A model generated the notes under the pieces. That model saw nothing but the letters and a program-made list of their open reading frames with translations. It was not told the DNA's origin and did not search any database. DNA of 64,000 nucleotides from NCBI GenBank assembly GCA_013393415.1, contig JABXHI010000033.1, positions 62,001 to 126,000 of the forward strand, written 5' to 3'. The stretch's first letter is position 1, and each line of letters starts with the position of its first letter. The DNA is from Micrococcaceae bacterium (GTDB lineage: Bacteria; Actinomycetota; Actinomycetes; Actinomycetales; Micrococcaceae). This document shows positions 15,554 through 24,241 of the stretch, piece after piece. A program made the translations under genes and the position numbers.

Positions 15554-16352
15554 GCCAGAGATACCGGTGACGTTATCGTCGTCGTCGATCTTCTCCCTGT
15601 CGCCCCAACACGTGTTTCCGATGGCCGAAGACCTCGGCTATGATGGGGTCGAAATCATGGTGACCCAGAACCGGTGGACACATCATCCGTCCAAACTCGA
15701 TGAACTTTCGCAACGTCACTCGATGCCCATTCATGCCATCCATGCACCCACCCTGCTGTTTACCCAGCAAGTCTGGGGCTCCGCATGGTCCAAGGTGGCA
15801 CGCAGCGCAGACCTCGCCCGCGAGCTGGGCGCCGAGGTGGTTGTCGTCCATCCACCGTTTCGTTGGCAGGGCTCCTACGCGCGAGACTTTGCCACCGGCA
15901 TCCGCGACATCATGGAAGCCACCGGCGTCACCATTGCGGTGGAAAACATGTACCCGTGGCGGGTGCGGGGCCAAGAAATCGTGATGTATTTGCCACACCA
16001 TGACCCCATCCCACAAGACTACGACCACATCACCTGGGACTTCTCCCACGCGGCCACCTCAAAAATCGATTCGCTGGCCGCCATCAAACTGCTGGGTTCA
16101 CGGCTGAAACACGTCCACCTGACCGACGGGTCGGGTTCGGGTGCTGATGAACACCGGTTACCCGGCCACGGGCACCAACGCGTCGTCGAATCGTTACACC
16201 ACATCGCAGCCAGCGATTATGACGGTGCAGTCTGCGTCGAAGTGTCGACGCGCGGTAAACAGTACCCGGGACATCGTGAAGAAATGCTCGCAGAATCCCT
16301 GGAATTTGCCCGCCGCCACCTCAGCCGCGACCCCGAACATCAAGGAGCGTAA
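15546..16352 (+). CDS. Sugar phosphate isomerase/epimerase-like TIM barrel
   Basis: A 268-aa protein of the xylose isomerase-like / AP endonuclease 2 superfamily. Strand and metal-site segments visible are GYDGVEIMV, AIHAPTL, VVVHPPFRWQ, IAVENMYPW, ITWDFSHA, HVHLTDGSG (with His and Asp) and VCVEVSTRGK; the Glu/Asp/His set would bind a divalent metal. The substrate is unknown. This gene commonly sits between Ppx/GppA and proC in Micrococcales. It starts with GTG overlapping the phosphatase by 8 nt, and its TAA overlaps the proC ATG (TAATG). Confidence 0.8.
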   Translation: MVKPEIPVTLSSSSIFSLSPQHVFPMAEDLGYDGVEIMVTQNRWTHHPSKLDELSQRHSMPIHAIHAPTLLFTQQVWGSAWSKVARSADLARELGAEVVVVHPPFRWQGSYARDFATGIRDIMEATGVTIAVENMYPWRVRGQEIVMYLPHHDPIPQDYDHITWDFSHAATSKIDSLAAIKLLGSRLKHVHLTDGSGSGADEHRLPGHGHQRVVESLHHIAASDYDGAVCVEVSTRGKQYPGHREEMLAESLEFARRHLSRDPEHQGA

Positions 16353-17167
16353 TGCACATCAGTTTTATCGGTTTAGGACACCTGAACTCCGCGATTCTGG
16401 CGGGCCTATTGGCCGGCGGATACGATCGCGAGCACATCACGGCCACCACGCATTCGGTTGCTTCTGCTGCCGCCCGTCGTGCTGAATTTGGGATCGATGT
16501 GATCGCCACCGAGCAGGATCCGCAAGCCAATAATGCTGCCGTAGCCAATGCAGAGATCGTCGTGTTGGGGGTCAAGCCGCCCCAGATGGTCGAAACTGCC
16601 CGCGGGCTTGCCGCGGCGTTGCGACCCGATGCCACCGTTGTCTCGGTTGCTGCTGGTACCACGCTGGCCTCCTTGACTGCAGCACTGCCCGAGGGCCAAC
16701 CGGTGGTCCGCACCATGCCCAACGTAGCGCTGACCGTGGGCAAGGGCGTAGTGGGGATGGCACGCGGTGCCACGGTCACCGATGCACAGGTGTCCCAGGT
16801 CGACTCGGTCTTCGCGGGCTCCGGCACCGTATTTCAGGTCGAAGAAGACCAGCTCAACGCGCTGGCGGCCATGGCCGGCTCTGGCCCCGGCTACGTGTTC
16901 CGGTTTGTGAACTCCTTGGCCAACGCTGGCACCAATCTGGGCCTCGATGCAGACACGGCGCAAGAACTTGCCCGGCTCACCGTCGTGGGCGCGGGCACTA
17001 TGTTGGAACTGCCGGATGCTGATCCGAGCGCACTCGAAAACTCTATTGCCACCCCCGGCGGCACAACCGAAGCAGCCCTGAAATCCTTGGATGCCAGTGG
17101 TTTCAACCAGATCATGGTCGAGGCACTGCAAGCCAATGTGGCCCGCTCCGAAGCACTGGGCGCCTAA
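16352..17167 (+). CDS. proC: Pyrroline-5-carboxylate reductase
   Basis: A 271-aa enzyme for the last step of proline synthesis, reducing pyrroline-5-carboxylate with NAD(P)H. The N-terminus has the dinucleotide motif FIGLGHLNSAILAGLL. The middle has VLGVKPPQM and VRTMPNVA, and the C-terminal dimerisation domain carries GSGPGYVF and the family signature from LARLTVVGAGTMLE to PGGTTEAAL. An AAGGAG site lies 5 nt before ATG. It is the last gene of the topA-ppx operon, and its 3' end overlaps the converging CrtI-like gene by 4 nt. Confidence 0.95.
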   Translation: MHISFIGLGHLNSAILAGLLAGGYDREHITATTHSVASAAARRAEFGIDVIATEQDPQANNAAVANAEIVVLGVKPPQMVETARGLAAALRPDATVVSVAAGTTLASLTAALPEGQPVVRTMPNVALTVGKGVVGMARGATVTDAQVSQVDSVFAGSGTVFQVEEDQLNALAAMAGSGPGYVFRFVNSLANAGTNLGLDADTAQELARLTVVGAGTMLELPDADPSALENSIATPGGTTEAALKSLDASGFNQIMVEALQANVARSEALGA

Positions 17168-18573
17168 CGCTGCAGCTCGGCTAAGGCAGCTTGCGCCGCA
17201 TTGTAGCCGGCCATGCCGTGCGCCCCGGCGCCCGGGGGAGTAGCCGCCGAACACAGATAGGCCCCGGGCACACCCAATGAGTACGGATTGATCGCCGGAC
17301 GGGGCCGAAATAGCAACTGGTCGAAGGCATTTGCACCGGTGACGATATCTCCGCCAACAAAATTCGGGTTCTGCGCTTCGAGTTCCAGCGTCGTTCGGGA
17401 GCTGTGTGCGACGATGCGGTCGCGCACACCGGGTGCGAATCGTTCCAGCTGTTGCACGATCACCTCGGTGGCATCGTGTGGATACCCTGCCGGCACGTGA
17501 GCATAGGCATCCACCGGATGGATGCCGTTGTTGACACGTGACTCATCCGCAACCGATTGTTGTCCCACCAGTACAAACGGGTTGCGGGGCATGATGCCTG
17601 TGGTGATCTGGCGCTCCACAAAGGCGACCTCGGAAGACGAGCCGCCGACATGGACGGTGCCTGCGTGTCGAGCGGGCTTATACGTCCACGGGATGCCGCC
17701 CTCAACTGCCAGACTGACCGTTGCAGCACCTGGACCGTGACGGAACGACTGCAAACGATGCTCGATGGCCCCGGGGATCACTGGCGCCATGAGCTGTGCT
17801 GCAGCCTTCGGGGCGGTATTGAGCATGACGATATCGGCTTCGGGCAGCTCTTGCACAGACTCGATGTGGGTGTTGGTGACGATTTTGCCCTCGTGCGCGT
17901 GCAGTGCGTCCACCATGGCGTTGATGATTGCGGCCGAACCGCCTTTGGCCACCGGCCAACCATACGCGTGCCCTGCGGTTGTCAGCGCTACACCGATCGC
18001 GGCGGAACCAAACGAGTCCAGCGGTCGAAACGCATGGGCGGCCACGCCTGCAAAAAGGGCTTTCGCTTGCTCTGTGCGCATCAGCCCGGTCAAAAGGTGT
18101 GCTGGCAGGCCCGCTCGTAACCCGAAATTGGCAAACGCCAGAGGTGCATCGGGAACACGCAGCATGGGTTGTAAAAAATCTCGAGTGATCTTCGGGAACT
18201 GGTTGGTTAATGAACCAAAAATATGCCGCCACGAAGCATCGCCTACACCCCGGGCAGTCTCGTCCACGCTCTGAACCGCGGCTGCCCCGTCACCATTGTC
18301 TAACGGATGCGCATATTGCACCTCGGGCCAGGCCCATTCCAACCCGTAGTCGGCCAACTGGGCCAAGGTGACAAAGGCGTTGTCGACCGCCAGGGGATGG
18401 AACCCAGAGCAGTGATCGTGCATCAACCCCGGCAGTGTGGCTTCGCCGGAACGGGCCCCGCCACCAGGCGTATCGGCGGACTCATAGACGGTGACCGCGA
18501 CCCCGGCCTTGGCCAGGGTCAGCGCGGCCGCTAAACCATTGGGGCCGGAACCCACCACCACGGCGTGGACCAT
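17164..18573 (-). CDS. CrtI-like FAD-dependent oxidoreductase
   Basis: A 469-aa flavoprotein related to phytoene desaturases and amine oxidases. The N-terminal FAD-binding motif is VVGSGPNGLAAALTLAKAGVAVTVYES, described here from residues 5-32; the C-terminal part has the ASTPPGAGAHGM-type segment (SAATPPGAGAHGM) that closes the FAD site. Members of this branch (PYROXD2-like) have no firmly known substrate in bacteria. No other carotenoid genes are nearby, so carotenoid desaturation is not supported. AAAGGA lies about 12 nt upstream of ATG. It follows trkA by 36 nt and may share its transcript. Confidence 0.85.
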   Translation of the reverse strand: MVHAVVVGSGPNGLAAALTLAKAGVAVTVYESADTPGGGARSGEATLPGLMHDHCSGFHPLAVDNAFVTLAQLADYGLEWAWPEVQYAHPLDNGDGAAAVQSVDETARGVGDASWRHIFGSLTNQFPKITRDFLQPMLRVPDAPLAFANFGLRAGLPAHLLTGLMRTEQAKALFAGVAAHAFRPLDSFGSAAIGVALTTAGHAYGWPVAKGGSAAIINAMVDALHAHEGKIVTNTHIESVQELPEADIVMLNTAPKAAAQLMAPVIPGAIEHRLQSFRHGPGAATVSLAVEGGIPWTYKPARHAGTVHVGGSSSEVAFVERQITTGIMPRNPFVLVGQQSVADESRVNNGIHPVDAYAHVPAGYPHDATEVIVQQLERFAPGVRDRIVAHSSRTTLELEAQNPNFVGGDIVTGANAFDQLLFRPRPAINPYSLGVPGAYLCSAATPPGAGAHGMAGYNAAQAALAELQR

Positions 18574-18609
18574 GTCAGACCAGCTTTCCTTTCGGAGTAC
18601 TCGTCGCCA

Positions 18610-19269
18610 TTATATGCGCTTGGCAAATTCATCGACCTGGTCCGTGGGACCAGCGACAATCATGTATTGTCCCTCGACGAGCTGGGTGTCCGGGTACACG
18701 TTCTGAAATTCGTCATCGTGCTCCACCGCCACCACGGTCACTCCGTAACGATCTTTAATGCGTAGCTCGTGTAGCGGTTTTCCGGCCAGCGCTGCCGGTG
18801 ACGAGATATTGGCCAGTGCATACCCCGGTGAGAACTCGGTGAAGTTTCGCATCGTGCCTGCCAGTAGGTGAGCCGTCCGTTCCCCGGCGTCCTGTTCGGG
18901 GAAGATCACGTGACTGGCACCAATACGAGTCAGGATGGTGCCGTGCGCCCGGGTGATTGCCTTGGCCCAAATGGTCTCTACGCCCAGGTCGACGAGATTG
19001 GCCACCGTGAGCACCGAATTTTCAATCGATGTCCCAATGCCGACCACCGCGACGTCGAACTGACCGGCGCCAAGCTGCTCGAGGGCCGCTATATCGGTGG
19101 CGTCGGCTTGAACTACCGACGTGAACTCTCCCGCATAGCGTTGCACGAGCGCACGGTCATGTTCGACCGCCATCAAGTCCTGACCTGATTCAGTGAGCTC
19201 TTCAGCTAACGCAGCCCCAAAACGTCCCAGGCCGATAACGAGTACCGGGGAATCAGCGTGTTTAACCAA
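18610..19269 (-). CDS. TrkA-type potassium channel regulator (RCK protein)
   Basis: A 219-aa cytosolic gating subunit of a Trk/Ktr potassium uptake system. The RCK_N Rossmann domain begins VLVIGLGRFGAALAEEL and continues through VVGIGTSIENSVLT. The RCK_C domain (about 135-219) ends VEGQYMIVAGPTDQVDEFAKRI. The TTG at 19269 is chosen: AAAGG lies 7 nt upstream and the length then matches the family. Longer in-frame starts run deep into trkH. It overlaps the trkH stop by 8 nt, so the pair is co-translated. Confidence 0.88.
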   Translation of the reverse strand: MVKHADSPVLVIGLGRFGAALAEELTESGQDLMAVEHDRALVQRYAGEFTSVVQADATDIAALEQLGAGQFDVAVVGIGTSIENSVLTVANLVDLGVETIWAKAITRAHGTILTRIGASHVIFPEQDAGERTAHLLAGTMRNFTEFSPGYALANISSPAALAGKPLHELRIKDRYGVTVVAVEHDDEFQNVYPDTQLVEGQYMIVAGPTDQVDEFAKRI

Positions 19270-20653
19270 TGATGGGCCTTTCTGTTGCATGACGATACAG
19301 CGTGGGTTTATGACGTGCCGCCAGGCCGGCAGCAAAGGTAATAGGCCCAACGCGACCAATGAACATCAGCACAATGAGAATCCACTGCCCAGCCGGCGGG
19401 GCATCGTGCGTGAGCCCATTGGTCAAGCCTACGGTGCCGAACGCCGAAAGGGCCTCAAATACGGTGGACTCCAAGTCCTCACCGGTCACTGCGATCAAGG
19501 CAATGACTGCGGTGAGCACGACAAATGCACCCCCGGCGACCACCGCAACGGCCACGCGAACTGTGCTATTTGGGATCTCTCGACGGTGGACGCGAATGTG
19601 CTCGTCACCTCGAACCTCGGCCACAATAGCCAAGACGAGGACCGCCAGCGTGGTGACTTTGATGCCGCCAGCGGTTGACCCGGACCCGCCCCCAATAAAC
19701 ATCAGGACATTGGTCACCAACAGTGACTGCTCAGTCTGGTCCGTGATGTCGAACGTGCTGAACCCACCCGAGCGAGTCATCGATGAGGCAAAGAGTGCGT
19801 TGTGGAGTTTGTCTCCGGTATGCATTGGCCCCAGGGTGTCGGGGTTGTTCCATTCGAAGATCACCATCAGGATCATGCCGAGCAGTAGTAAAAAGATCGT
19901 GACTTCCAGGGTAAGCCGAGTGTGAAGATTCATGCGGCTCTTGTGAAATACCAGCCGGTAGAGCATGTACACCACCGGAAAACCCAGGGCGCCAGCAAAT
20001 GCCCCGACGTGGATGGTGGACATGATCAGCGGGTGGCCCAGCATCTCAGGAGAGAGGCTGAACCCGGCGTTGGAAAATGCCGAGATCGCGTAAAAAATCG
20101 CGTGAAAACTGCCCTCGCCCCACCCCAAGGCAGCGCTGAGTACCGGCAACATCACCGCAGCCAGAACGACTTCGATGGTGAGGGTGAAGACCACCACGGT
20201 GATCAGCAGTGACGGGACTTCACCCATTCCTGACACGCCCATCGACTCGGTCGATAGCATCTTGGAACGCAGCGCCAAGCGTCGGGACAGCAACATGGTC
20301 AACCATGCACCGAGTGTCACAATCCCCAGTCCACCCAGCTGGATCGCGATCAGAATAATGAGCTGGCCGGTGAATGAAAAATAGTCGAGCGGCAGCGACG
20401 TTAAACCGGTGACGGTGACCGCCGACGTGGCCGTGACCGCCGCATCAACCAGGGGCGTCATCGTGCGTTCTGCCGACGAAAAGGGGAGGGAGAGCAGTAC
20501 GGTAAATACCGCGATGGCCAGGACGAACATGGATGCGGCGGAACGGGCCGGTCTGGCAATGAGTGCCCTTGATATTTTGCGCATCATCGGGACTCCACCA
20601 CCATGGTGGAGTCGAGCTCCTGCGCTAGACCGTTGCCGTTTCATTGCTCCCAT
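19262..20653 (-). CDS. TrkH/KtrB-type potassium uptake membrane subunit
   Basis: A 463-aa membrane protein with about eight to ten helices and repeated selectivity-filter-like segments: TSAVTVTGLTSLP, YAISAFSNAGFSL, SSMTRSGGFSTFD and SAFGTVGLTNGLT. These are the four pore loops of the Trk/Ktr/HKT family, which moves K+ (often with Na+) into the cell. AAAGGAGG lies just before the ATG at 20653; a Met three codons later is also possible. With the overlapping downstream trkA it forms a complete two-subunit transporter. It is divergent from acuC across a 114-nt gap. Confidence 0.92.
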   Translation of the reverse strand: MGAMKRQRSSAGARLHHGGGVPMMRKISRALIARPARSAASMFVLAIAVFTVLLSLPFSSAERTMTPLVDAAVTATSAVTVTGLTSLPLDYFSFTGQLIILIAIQLGGLGIVTLGAWLTMLLSRRLALRSKMLSTESMGVSGMGEVPSLLITVVVFTLTIEVVLAAVMLPVLSAALGWGEGSFHAIFYAISAFSNAGFSLSPEMLGHPLIMSTIHVGAFAGALGFPVVYMLYRLVFHKSRMNLHTRLTLEVTIFLLLLGMILMVIFEWNNPDTLGPMHTGDKLHNALFASSMTRSGGFSTFDITDQTEQSLLVTNVLMFIGGGSGSTAGGIKVTTLAVLVLAIVAEVRGDEHIRVHRREIPNSTVRVAVAVVAGGAFVVLTAVIALIAVTGEDLESTVFEALSAFGTVGLTNGLTHDAPPAGQWILIVLMFIGRVGPITFAAGLAARHKPTLYRHATERPIIG

Positions 20654-20753
20654 CTTCCTCCTTTCACGTGAACATCACCAGTATTGTTGGGTCGTGGCGT
20701 CGCGTGAATGCGTCATAAACGTCGCGTTGGGCCACTTTTGGGGCGCAACGTCC

Positions 20754-20759
20754 TACGCT
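20754..20759 (+). promoter_or_regulatory. -10 box TACGCT before acuC
   Basis: TACGCT ends 8 nt before ATG 20768 (5 nt before an in-frame GTG). There is no Shine-Dalgarno, so a leaderless or nearly leaderless mRNA is likely. Confidence 0.35.
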
Positions 20760-20767
20760 AGTCGGTG

Positions 20768-22009
20768 ATGGAAAACACAGCTGAACTTCGTACTGCACTG
20801 GTGTGGGATGAGGCGTTTCTGAACTATCGCTTCTCAGATACCCACCCCATGAATCCGGTGCGTCTGAAACTGACGCATCGGTTAGCGAAATCGCTGGGTG
20901 TGTTGGACCCACAGGTGCTGGCGCGCATTGCTCCACCGGTGGCCACCGACGCAGAATTAGCGACCGTTCACTCCATTGAGTACATTGCTCAAGTCAAAGC
21001 AGCATCATCGGATGCCTCTTCGCAGGACGCTGCCACGCTGGCTAACATTGCTGACGTCTATGAGGCTGTCGGACTGGGCACCGAAGATTGTCCCGTATTC
21101 ACCGACCTGCACGACTCCTCGGCCCGTATTGCTGGGGGATCGCTTGCAGCAGCCAAAGCCATCTGGGCTGGCGAAGTGGACCGGGCCGTCAATTTTGCCG
21201 GTGGTATGCATCATGCACAGCGGTCTGCGGCATCCGGGTTCTGTATTTACAACGATGCTGCAATAGCTATCCAATACATGCTGGATCAGGGTGCAGAACG
21301 GGTCGCCTATGTGGATGTTGATGCCCACCATGGTGACGGGGTCGAACAAGCGTTCTACAACGACCCGCGGGTGTTGACCATTTCGATCCATGAAACCGGG
21401 CTCCTGCTGTTTCCGGGCACCGGATTTGCCAAAGACATTGGCGGCCCTCAGGCCGAAGGGTATGCGGTCAACGTCGCCGTGCCAGCTTCCGTCGGTGATG
21501 CGGGCTTTCTGCGCGCCGTACACGCCGTGGTCCCACAACTCCTGCGAGCCTATGCACCAGAAGTGTTGGTAACTCAACACGGGGCCGACGGCCACCGTCA
21601 CGACCCGCTGGCCGACCTGAACCTCTCGGTCGATGGCCAACGCCAGCTGATGCTCGACGCCTCGGATTGGTCACACGATTTCGCTGGTGGAAAATGGCTA
21701 GCCCTCGGGGGAGGCGGATACAGCCCGATGAAAGTCGTGCCCCGTGCTTGGGCACACCTCATCGCTATCGCGGCCGACACGCCCATCCCGTTAAAAACTG
21801 AGATCCCTGAAGAATGGCGCCAACTGGCCGCAACAGAACTCGGCCTGCCCGACGCGAGCGACGTCGTGAAGACGATGTCCGACGGCGCAGACGTCTGGTG
21901 GCGCTCGTGGGAAGTCGGGTATGATCCGGCAGATTCCACCGACCAGTCGATCATGGCAACCCGCAAGGCGGTGTTCCCATTTCACGGATTAGATCCGTGG
22001 TTCGACTAG
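20768..22009 (+). CDS. acuC: AcuC-type deacetylase (histone deacetylase family)
   Basis: A 413-aa class I-like deacetylase. The zinc and active-site motifs are visible: FAGGMHHAQRSAASGFCIYND, YVDVDAHHGDGVEQAFY, HETG...FPGTG and VTQHGADGHRHDPLADL. AcuC enzymes remove acetyl groups from acetyl-CoA synthetase and other proteins, tying acetate use to acetylation state. The start is ATG 20768, with GTG 20765 as an alternative; TACGCT lies 8 nt upstream and no Shine-Dalgarno is present. A bldC-like gene follows after 123 nt under its own promoter. Confidence 0.9.
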   Translation: MENTAELRTALVWDEAFLNYRFSDTHPMNPVRLKLTHRLAKSLGVLDPQVLARIAPPVATDAELATVHSIEYIAQVKAASSDASSQDAATLANIADVYEAVGLGTEDCPVFTDLHDSSARIAGGSLAAAKAIWAGEVDRAVNFAGGMHHAQRSAASGFCIYNDAAIAIQYMLDQGAERVAYVDVDAHHGDGVEQAFYNDPRVLTISIHETGLLLFPGTGFAKDIGGPQAEGYAVNVAVPASVGDAGFLRAVHAVVPQLLRAYAPEVLVTQHGADGHRHDPLADLNLSVDGQRQLMLDASDWSHDFAGGKWLALGGGGYSPMKVVPRAWAHLIAIAADTPIPLKTEIPEEWRQLAATELGLPDASDVVKTMSDGADVWWRSWEVGYDPADSTDQSIMATRKAVFPFHGLDPWFD

Positions 22010-22016
22010 CTAAGCC

Positions 22017-22045
22017 TTGAAATCTCTTGCGTAAGCTACTATTAA
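22017..22045 (+). promoter_or_regulatory. Sigma-70-type promoter of the bldC-like gene
   Basis: TTGAAA (22017-22022), a 17-nt spacer and TATTAA (22040-22045) make a near-consensus housekeeping promoter. It predicts a 5' leader of about 80 nt before the GTG start at 22133. Confidence 0.7.
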
Positions 22046-22132
22046 TGTAATGGTGGTTGCCGCCTACTTTCTGAACTTCCCCTCAGGCGTAGAAACACCG
22101 ACCTAAGAGGGAACGTTAAAGGAGTATTAAAC

Positions 22133-22336
22133 GTGGCGGAGAATTTCGCAAATGCCAAATTCATGACGGTCACCGAAGTTGCCGGCATGATGCGTGTATC
22201 GCGTATGACCGTATACCGGATGATCCACGCTGGCGACTTACCCGCTGTGCGATTTGGGCGCTCCTATCGTGTCCCGTTGGAGGCAGTAGAAGCCATCGTC
22301 ACTGACACCGACGTCGCGACTGGCACCGACGAATAG
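22133..22336 (+). CDS. BldC-like helix-turn-helix regulator
   Basis: A 67-aa MerR-type DNA-binding protein. The winged helix-turn-helix covers residues 10-56 (FMTVTEVAGMMRVSRMTVYR, then DLPAVRFGRSYRVP). It matches BldC and other excisionase-like small regulators; BldC binds DNA cooperatively as head-to-tail oligomers and controls development in Streptomyces, while its role in non-sporulating actinobacteria is less clear. It starts with GTG after GGAG. It is monocistronic, with its own strong promoter and a terminator at 22358-22385. A phage excisionase is unlikely, since the flanks are core genes. Confidence 0.85.
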   Translation: MAENFANAKFMTVTEVAGMMRVSRMTVYRMIHAGDLPAVRFGRSYRVPLEAVEAIVTDTDVATGTDE

Positions 22337-22357
22337 CCGAAACTTTTTTCACCGCAC

Positions 22358-22385
22358 AAACCGCCTTTTCTTGAGGCGGTTTTGT
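22358..22385 (+). terminator. Rho-independent terminator after the bldC-like gene
   Basis: AAACCGCC (22358-22365) pairs with GGCGGTTT (22375-22382), loop 9 nt, then a short T-rich tail (TGTCTTT). Confidence 0.7.
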
Positions 22386-22411
22386 CTTTGGGTAGGACGA
22401 GAAGAGACAAC

Positions 22412-22657
22412 ATGGATATCAAACTGCTCACCAAGCCCGAGTGCCACCTTTGCGCTGCCGCCAAAACAACCATGGACGAAGTCACCAGCGAATACGGTGT
22501 CGACTGGCAAGAAATTTCGACGACACAGCATCCACAACTGGCCGAACAGTTCGCCGAAGAGATCCCGGTGTTGTTTATCGACGACCGGCAACGCGATTTC
22601 TGGGTCATCGATGCCAGCCGGTTACGTCGCATGATTGAAACCGGCTTGGAGACATGA
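22412..22657 (+). CDS. Glutaredoxin-family protein (DUF836-like)
   Basis: An 81-aa thioredoxin-fold protein: beta strand IKLLTKPECHLCAAAK with a CHLC redox motif (residues 11-14), and the conserved cis-proline segment EEIPVLFID. It probably reduces disulfides or acts as a redox sensor in the cytosol. The ATG at 22412 is used because the fold begins there; the Shine-Dalgarno is weak (GAAGAGA). Its stop overlaps the rex start (ATGA), so it is made together with the NADH/NAD+ sensor Rex, a pairing common in actinobacteria. Confidence 0.85.
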   Translation: MDIKLLTKPECHLCAAAKTTMDEVTSEYGVDWQEISTTQHPQLAEQFAEEIPVLFIDDRQRDFWVIDASRLRRMIETGLET

Positions 22658-23283
22658 CCCAACAACCCGCGAGCAAGAAACTCTCCGGACGCACACTGTC
22701 CCGGCTGCCCCAATACCTGCACTACTTGGAGACGCTGCACGCCGAAGGCCTCGGCTACGTCACCTCTGCACAGCTGGCCACCGCCCTGGGATGTTCGGAT
22801 GCGCTAACGCGCAAAGATGTTGCTGCTCTGGGACACAGCGGCCGCTCGGGCCAGGGCTACTCGGTCGAAGCCCTGCGCTATACCATCGCTCGCATATTGG
22901 GGGTGACCAGCGGTCGACGCGTCCTGCTGGTCGGCGCCGGAAACCTTGGGGCCGCACTGATGTCCTACGAGGGCTTTGCAGAGCGCGGCATGAACATCAC
23001 AGCCGTAGCGGACAACGATCCAACTAAGATCGGTCAGCGCTACGGCGGGTATACGATTTTGGATATACACGACATCGGCACCGACCACGATATGGAACTG
23101 GCCATCGTGACGGTGCCGGGTGAGGTCGCCCAAGACGTAACCGATCTACTGGTCAACGCCGGGATTACCGGGATATTAAATTTTGCGCCCCGGCGACTGC
23201 ACGTGCCGGAACATGTCCATGTGCAAACCGTCGATCTATCCGCCGAGCTGCAGATTTTAGCGTTTCAGCGTGACGGTGCTTGA
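22654..23283 (+). CDS. rex: Redox-sensing repressor Rex
   Basis: A 209-aa regulator that binds DNA when NAD+ is high and lets go when NADH rises, controlling respiratory and fermentative genes. The N-terminal winged helix covers about residues 15-75 (LSRLPQYLHYLETLHAEG, TSAQLATALGCSDALTRKDV). The C-terminal Rossmann domain starts VLLVGAGNLGAALMSY and ends with the domain-swapped helix (SAELQILAFQ). A Rex operator was not found near any respiratory gene in this window. It overlaps glutaredoxin by 4 nt, and its 3' end overlaps the converging membrane-protein gene by 19 nt. Confidence 0.93.
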   Translation: MTQQPASKKLSGRTLSRLPQYLHYLETLHAEGLGYVTSAQLATALGCSDALTRKDVAALGHSGRSGQGYSVEALRYTIARILGVTSGRRVLLVGAGNLGAALMSYEGFAERGMNITAVADNDPTKIGQRYGGYTILDIHDIGTDHDMELAIVTVPGEVAQDVTDLLVNAGITGILNFAPRRLHVPEHVHVQTVDLSAELQILAFQRDGA

Positions 23284-24083
23284 GGGTACATTTTCTTGGC
23301 GGCCTTCTGCCAAGCTTTCTGACGGTAGTACTCGGTGGAAGCCGGCAGCCATGCGTAGACGATTCCCACAATGCCAAGGATGATGGCCAGCCCCGAGAAG
23401 ACGCCGGCCAATGCGCTGACGAATGTGATGTTCAGTAGGGACAGGACCGCAAAGATCGTGCCCAAAATACGCATCGAACGCCAGCCGTTGCGAATCCCCA
23501 GAGCTACGAGGACGTAAGCAACCAAGAAAATCACGGCTTGGCCGATCATCGCGGCAGTCATCATGGGCGAGTTGAGATAGCCCTCGATGCTGTCGAATGG
23601 CATTGTGTCCATCATGGGGCCCAGCATGGACTCCATCATGTCGATATCCTGAGGGCCCATCCCGCGGTTGGGTAGGGCAGCGACGATCAACTGCGCAATG
23701 AGATACGAAATCCCTGCGGCAATGATCGACCAGAACGAAATGTCGACGACCTTTGGCCGGGACGGTTCCTTCGCCATTTCCGGTTGCAACTGTGGCCCAC
23801 CGAATGGCTGACCAGGCTGACCCGGCTGCCCATATGGTGCACCGTATGGTTGCTGGGGGCCGGGCTGCTGTTGGAAACCAGGTTGATAGCCGGGCTGCTG
23901 TTGACTTGGTGGCGGTGGATAGGCCCCGCCCTGTGGCCCGTATTCAGACGCGGCCTGTGCTCCTTGGGGACCATATTCGGATGCAGACTGTCTTGGCTGG
24001 AACCTTTCCTGGTGTGCGGCCAGCTCATCGCCGGTCAGGCGCACGCCATAGTGCGGATTCTCAGGTGGCTTCTTTTCGTCCAT
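23265..24083 (-). CDS. Pro/Gln-rich membrane protein
   Basis: A 272-aa protein. Residues 1-105 are cytosolic-type low complexity, with two copies of SEYGPQG and many PGYQPG/QQPG/YGQPGQPG units; residues 118-250 hold about four membrane helices (SFWSIIAAGISYLIAQLIV, AVIFLVAYVLVALGI, ILGTIFAVLSLLNIT, LAIILGIVGIVYAWL), then a basic tail. No enzymatic motif is seen. Similar proteins are common, lineage-specific envelope proteins in Micrococcales. AAAGG lies ahead of ATG, with TAGGAT further upstream as a possible -10 box. Confidence 0.7.
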   Translation of the reverse strand: MDEKKPPENPHYGVRLTGDELAAHQERFQPRQSASEYGPQGAQAASEYGPQGGAYPPPPSQQQPGYQPGFQQQPGPQQPYGAPYGQPGQPGQPFGGPQLQPEMAKEPSRPKVVDISFWSIIAAGISYLIAQLIVAALPNRGMGPQDIDMMESMLGPMMDTMPFDSIEGYLNSPMMTAAMIGQAVIFLVAYVLVALGIRNGWRSMRILGTIFAVLSLLNITFVSALAGVFSGLAIILGIVGIVYAWLPASTEYYRQKAWQKAAKKMYPQAPSR

Positions 24084-24241
24084 GACAAGCCTTTCGGTAG
24101 ATGCTTTCTTCTATCCTAACGAGTCCACCGGCACGGGTTTGTCATCGGTGACGACAAAAATTCTTGTCCGGTAGCTTAAGCACTCGGCAGGGCCTCATCT
24201 TCAGTCACGGTGTGAGTGAACTTTGTGCAAAAATACAGTGT

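Noticed and set aside
16406-17254. 282-codon - strand frame opposite proC
   Set aside because: proC is unmistakable on the + strand; the frame is Gly/Arg/His-rich with no domain.
17557-18120. 187-codon + strand frame opposite the CrtI-like gene
   Set aside because: It is contained in a full-length flavoprotein gene and its composition is not protein-like.
17164-18573. Carotenoid desaturase (crtI) in a pigment cluster
   Set aside because: Only the FAD fold is shared; no crtB, crtE or cyclase genes are nearby, so only a CrtI-like oxidoreductase is called.
21005-21640. 211-codon - strand frame opposite acuC
   Set aside because: It overlaps conserved deacetylase motifs and has no start signals.
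22133-22336. BldC-like protein as a phage excisionase or prophage mark
   Set aside because: The flanks are core genes, it has its own strong promoter and terminator, and BldC-type proteins are normal chromosomal regulators in actinobacteria.
22654-23283. Rex operators (TTGTGA-type palindromes) near respiratory operons of the window
   Set aside because: Visual search of the gaps before resA, menB, menC and trkH found no convincing site; a motif scan would be needed.
23900-24010. CRISPR-like or tandem repeats in the Pro/Gln-rich coding segment
   Set aside because: The repeats are codon-level (SEYGPQG, QQPG) and part of a disordered protein head, with no spacer structure.
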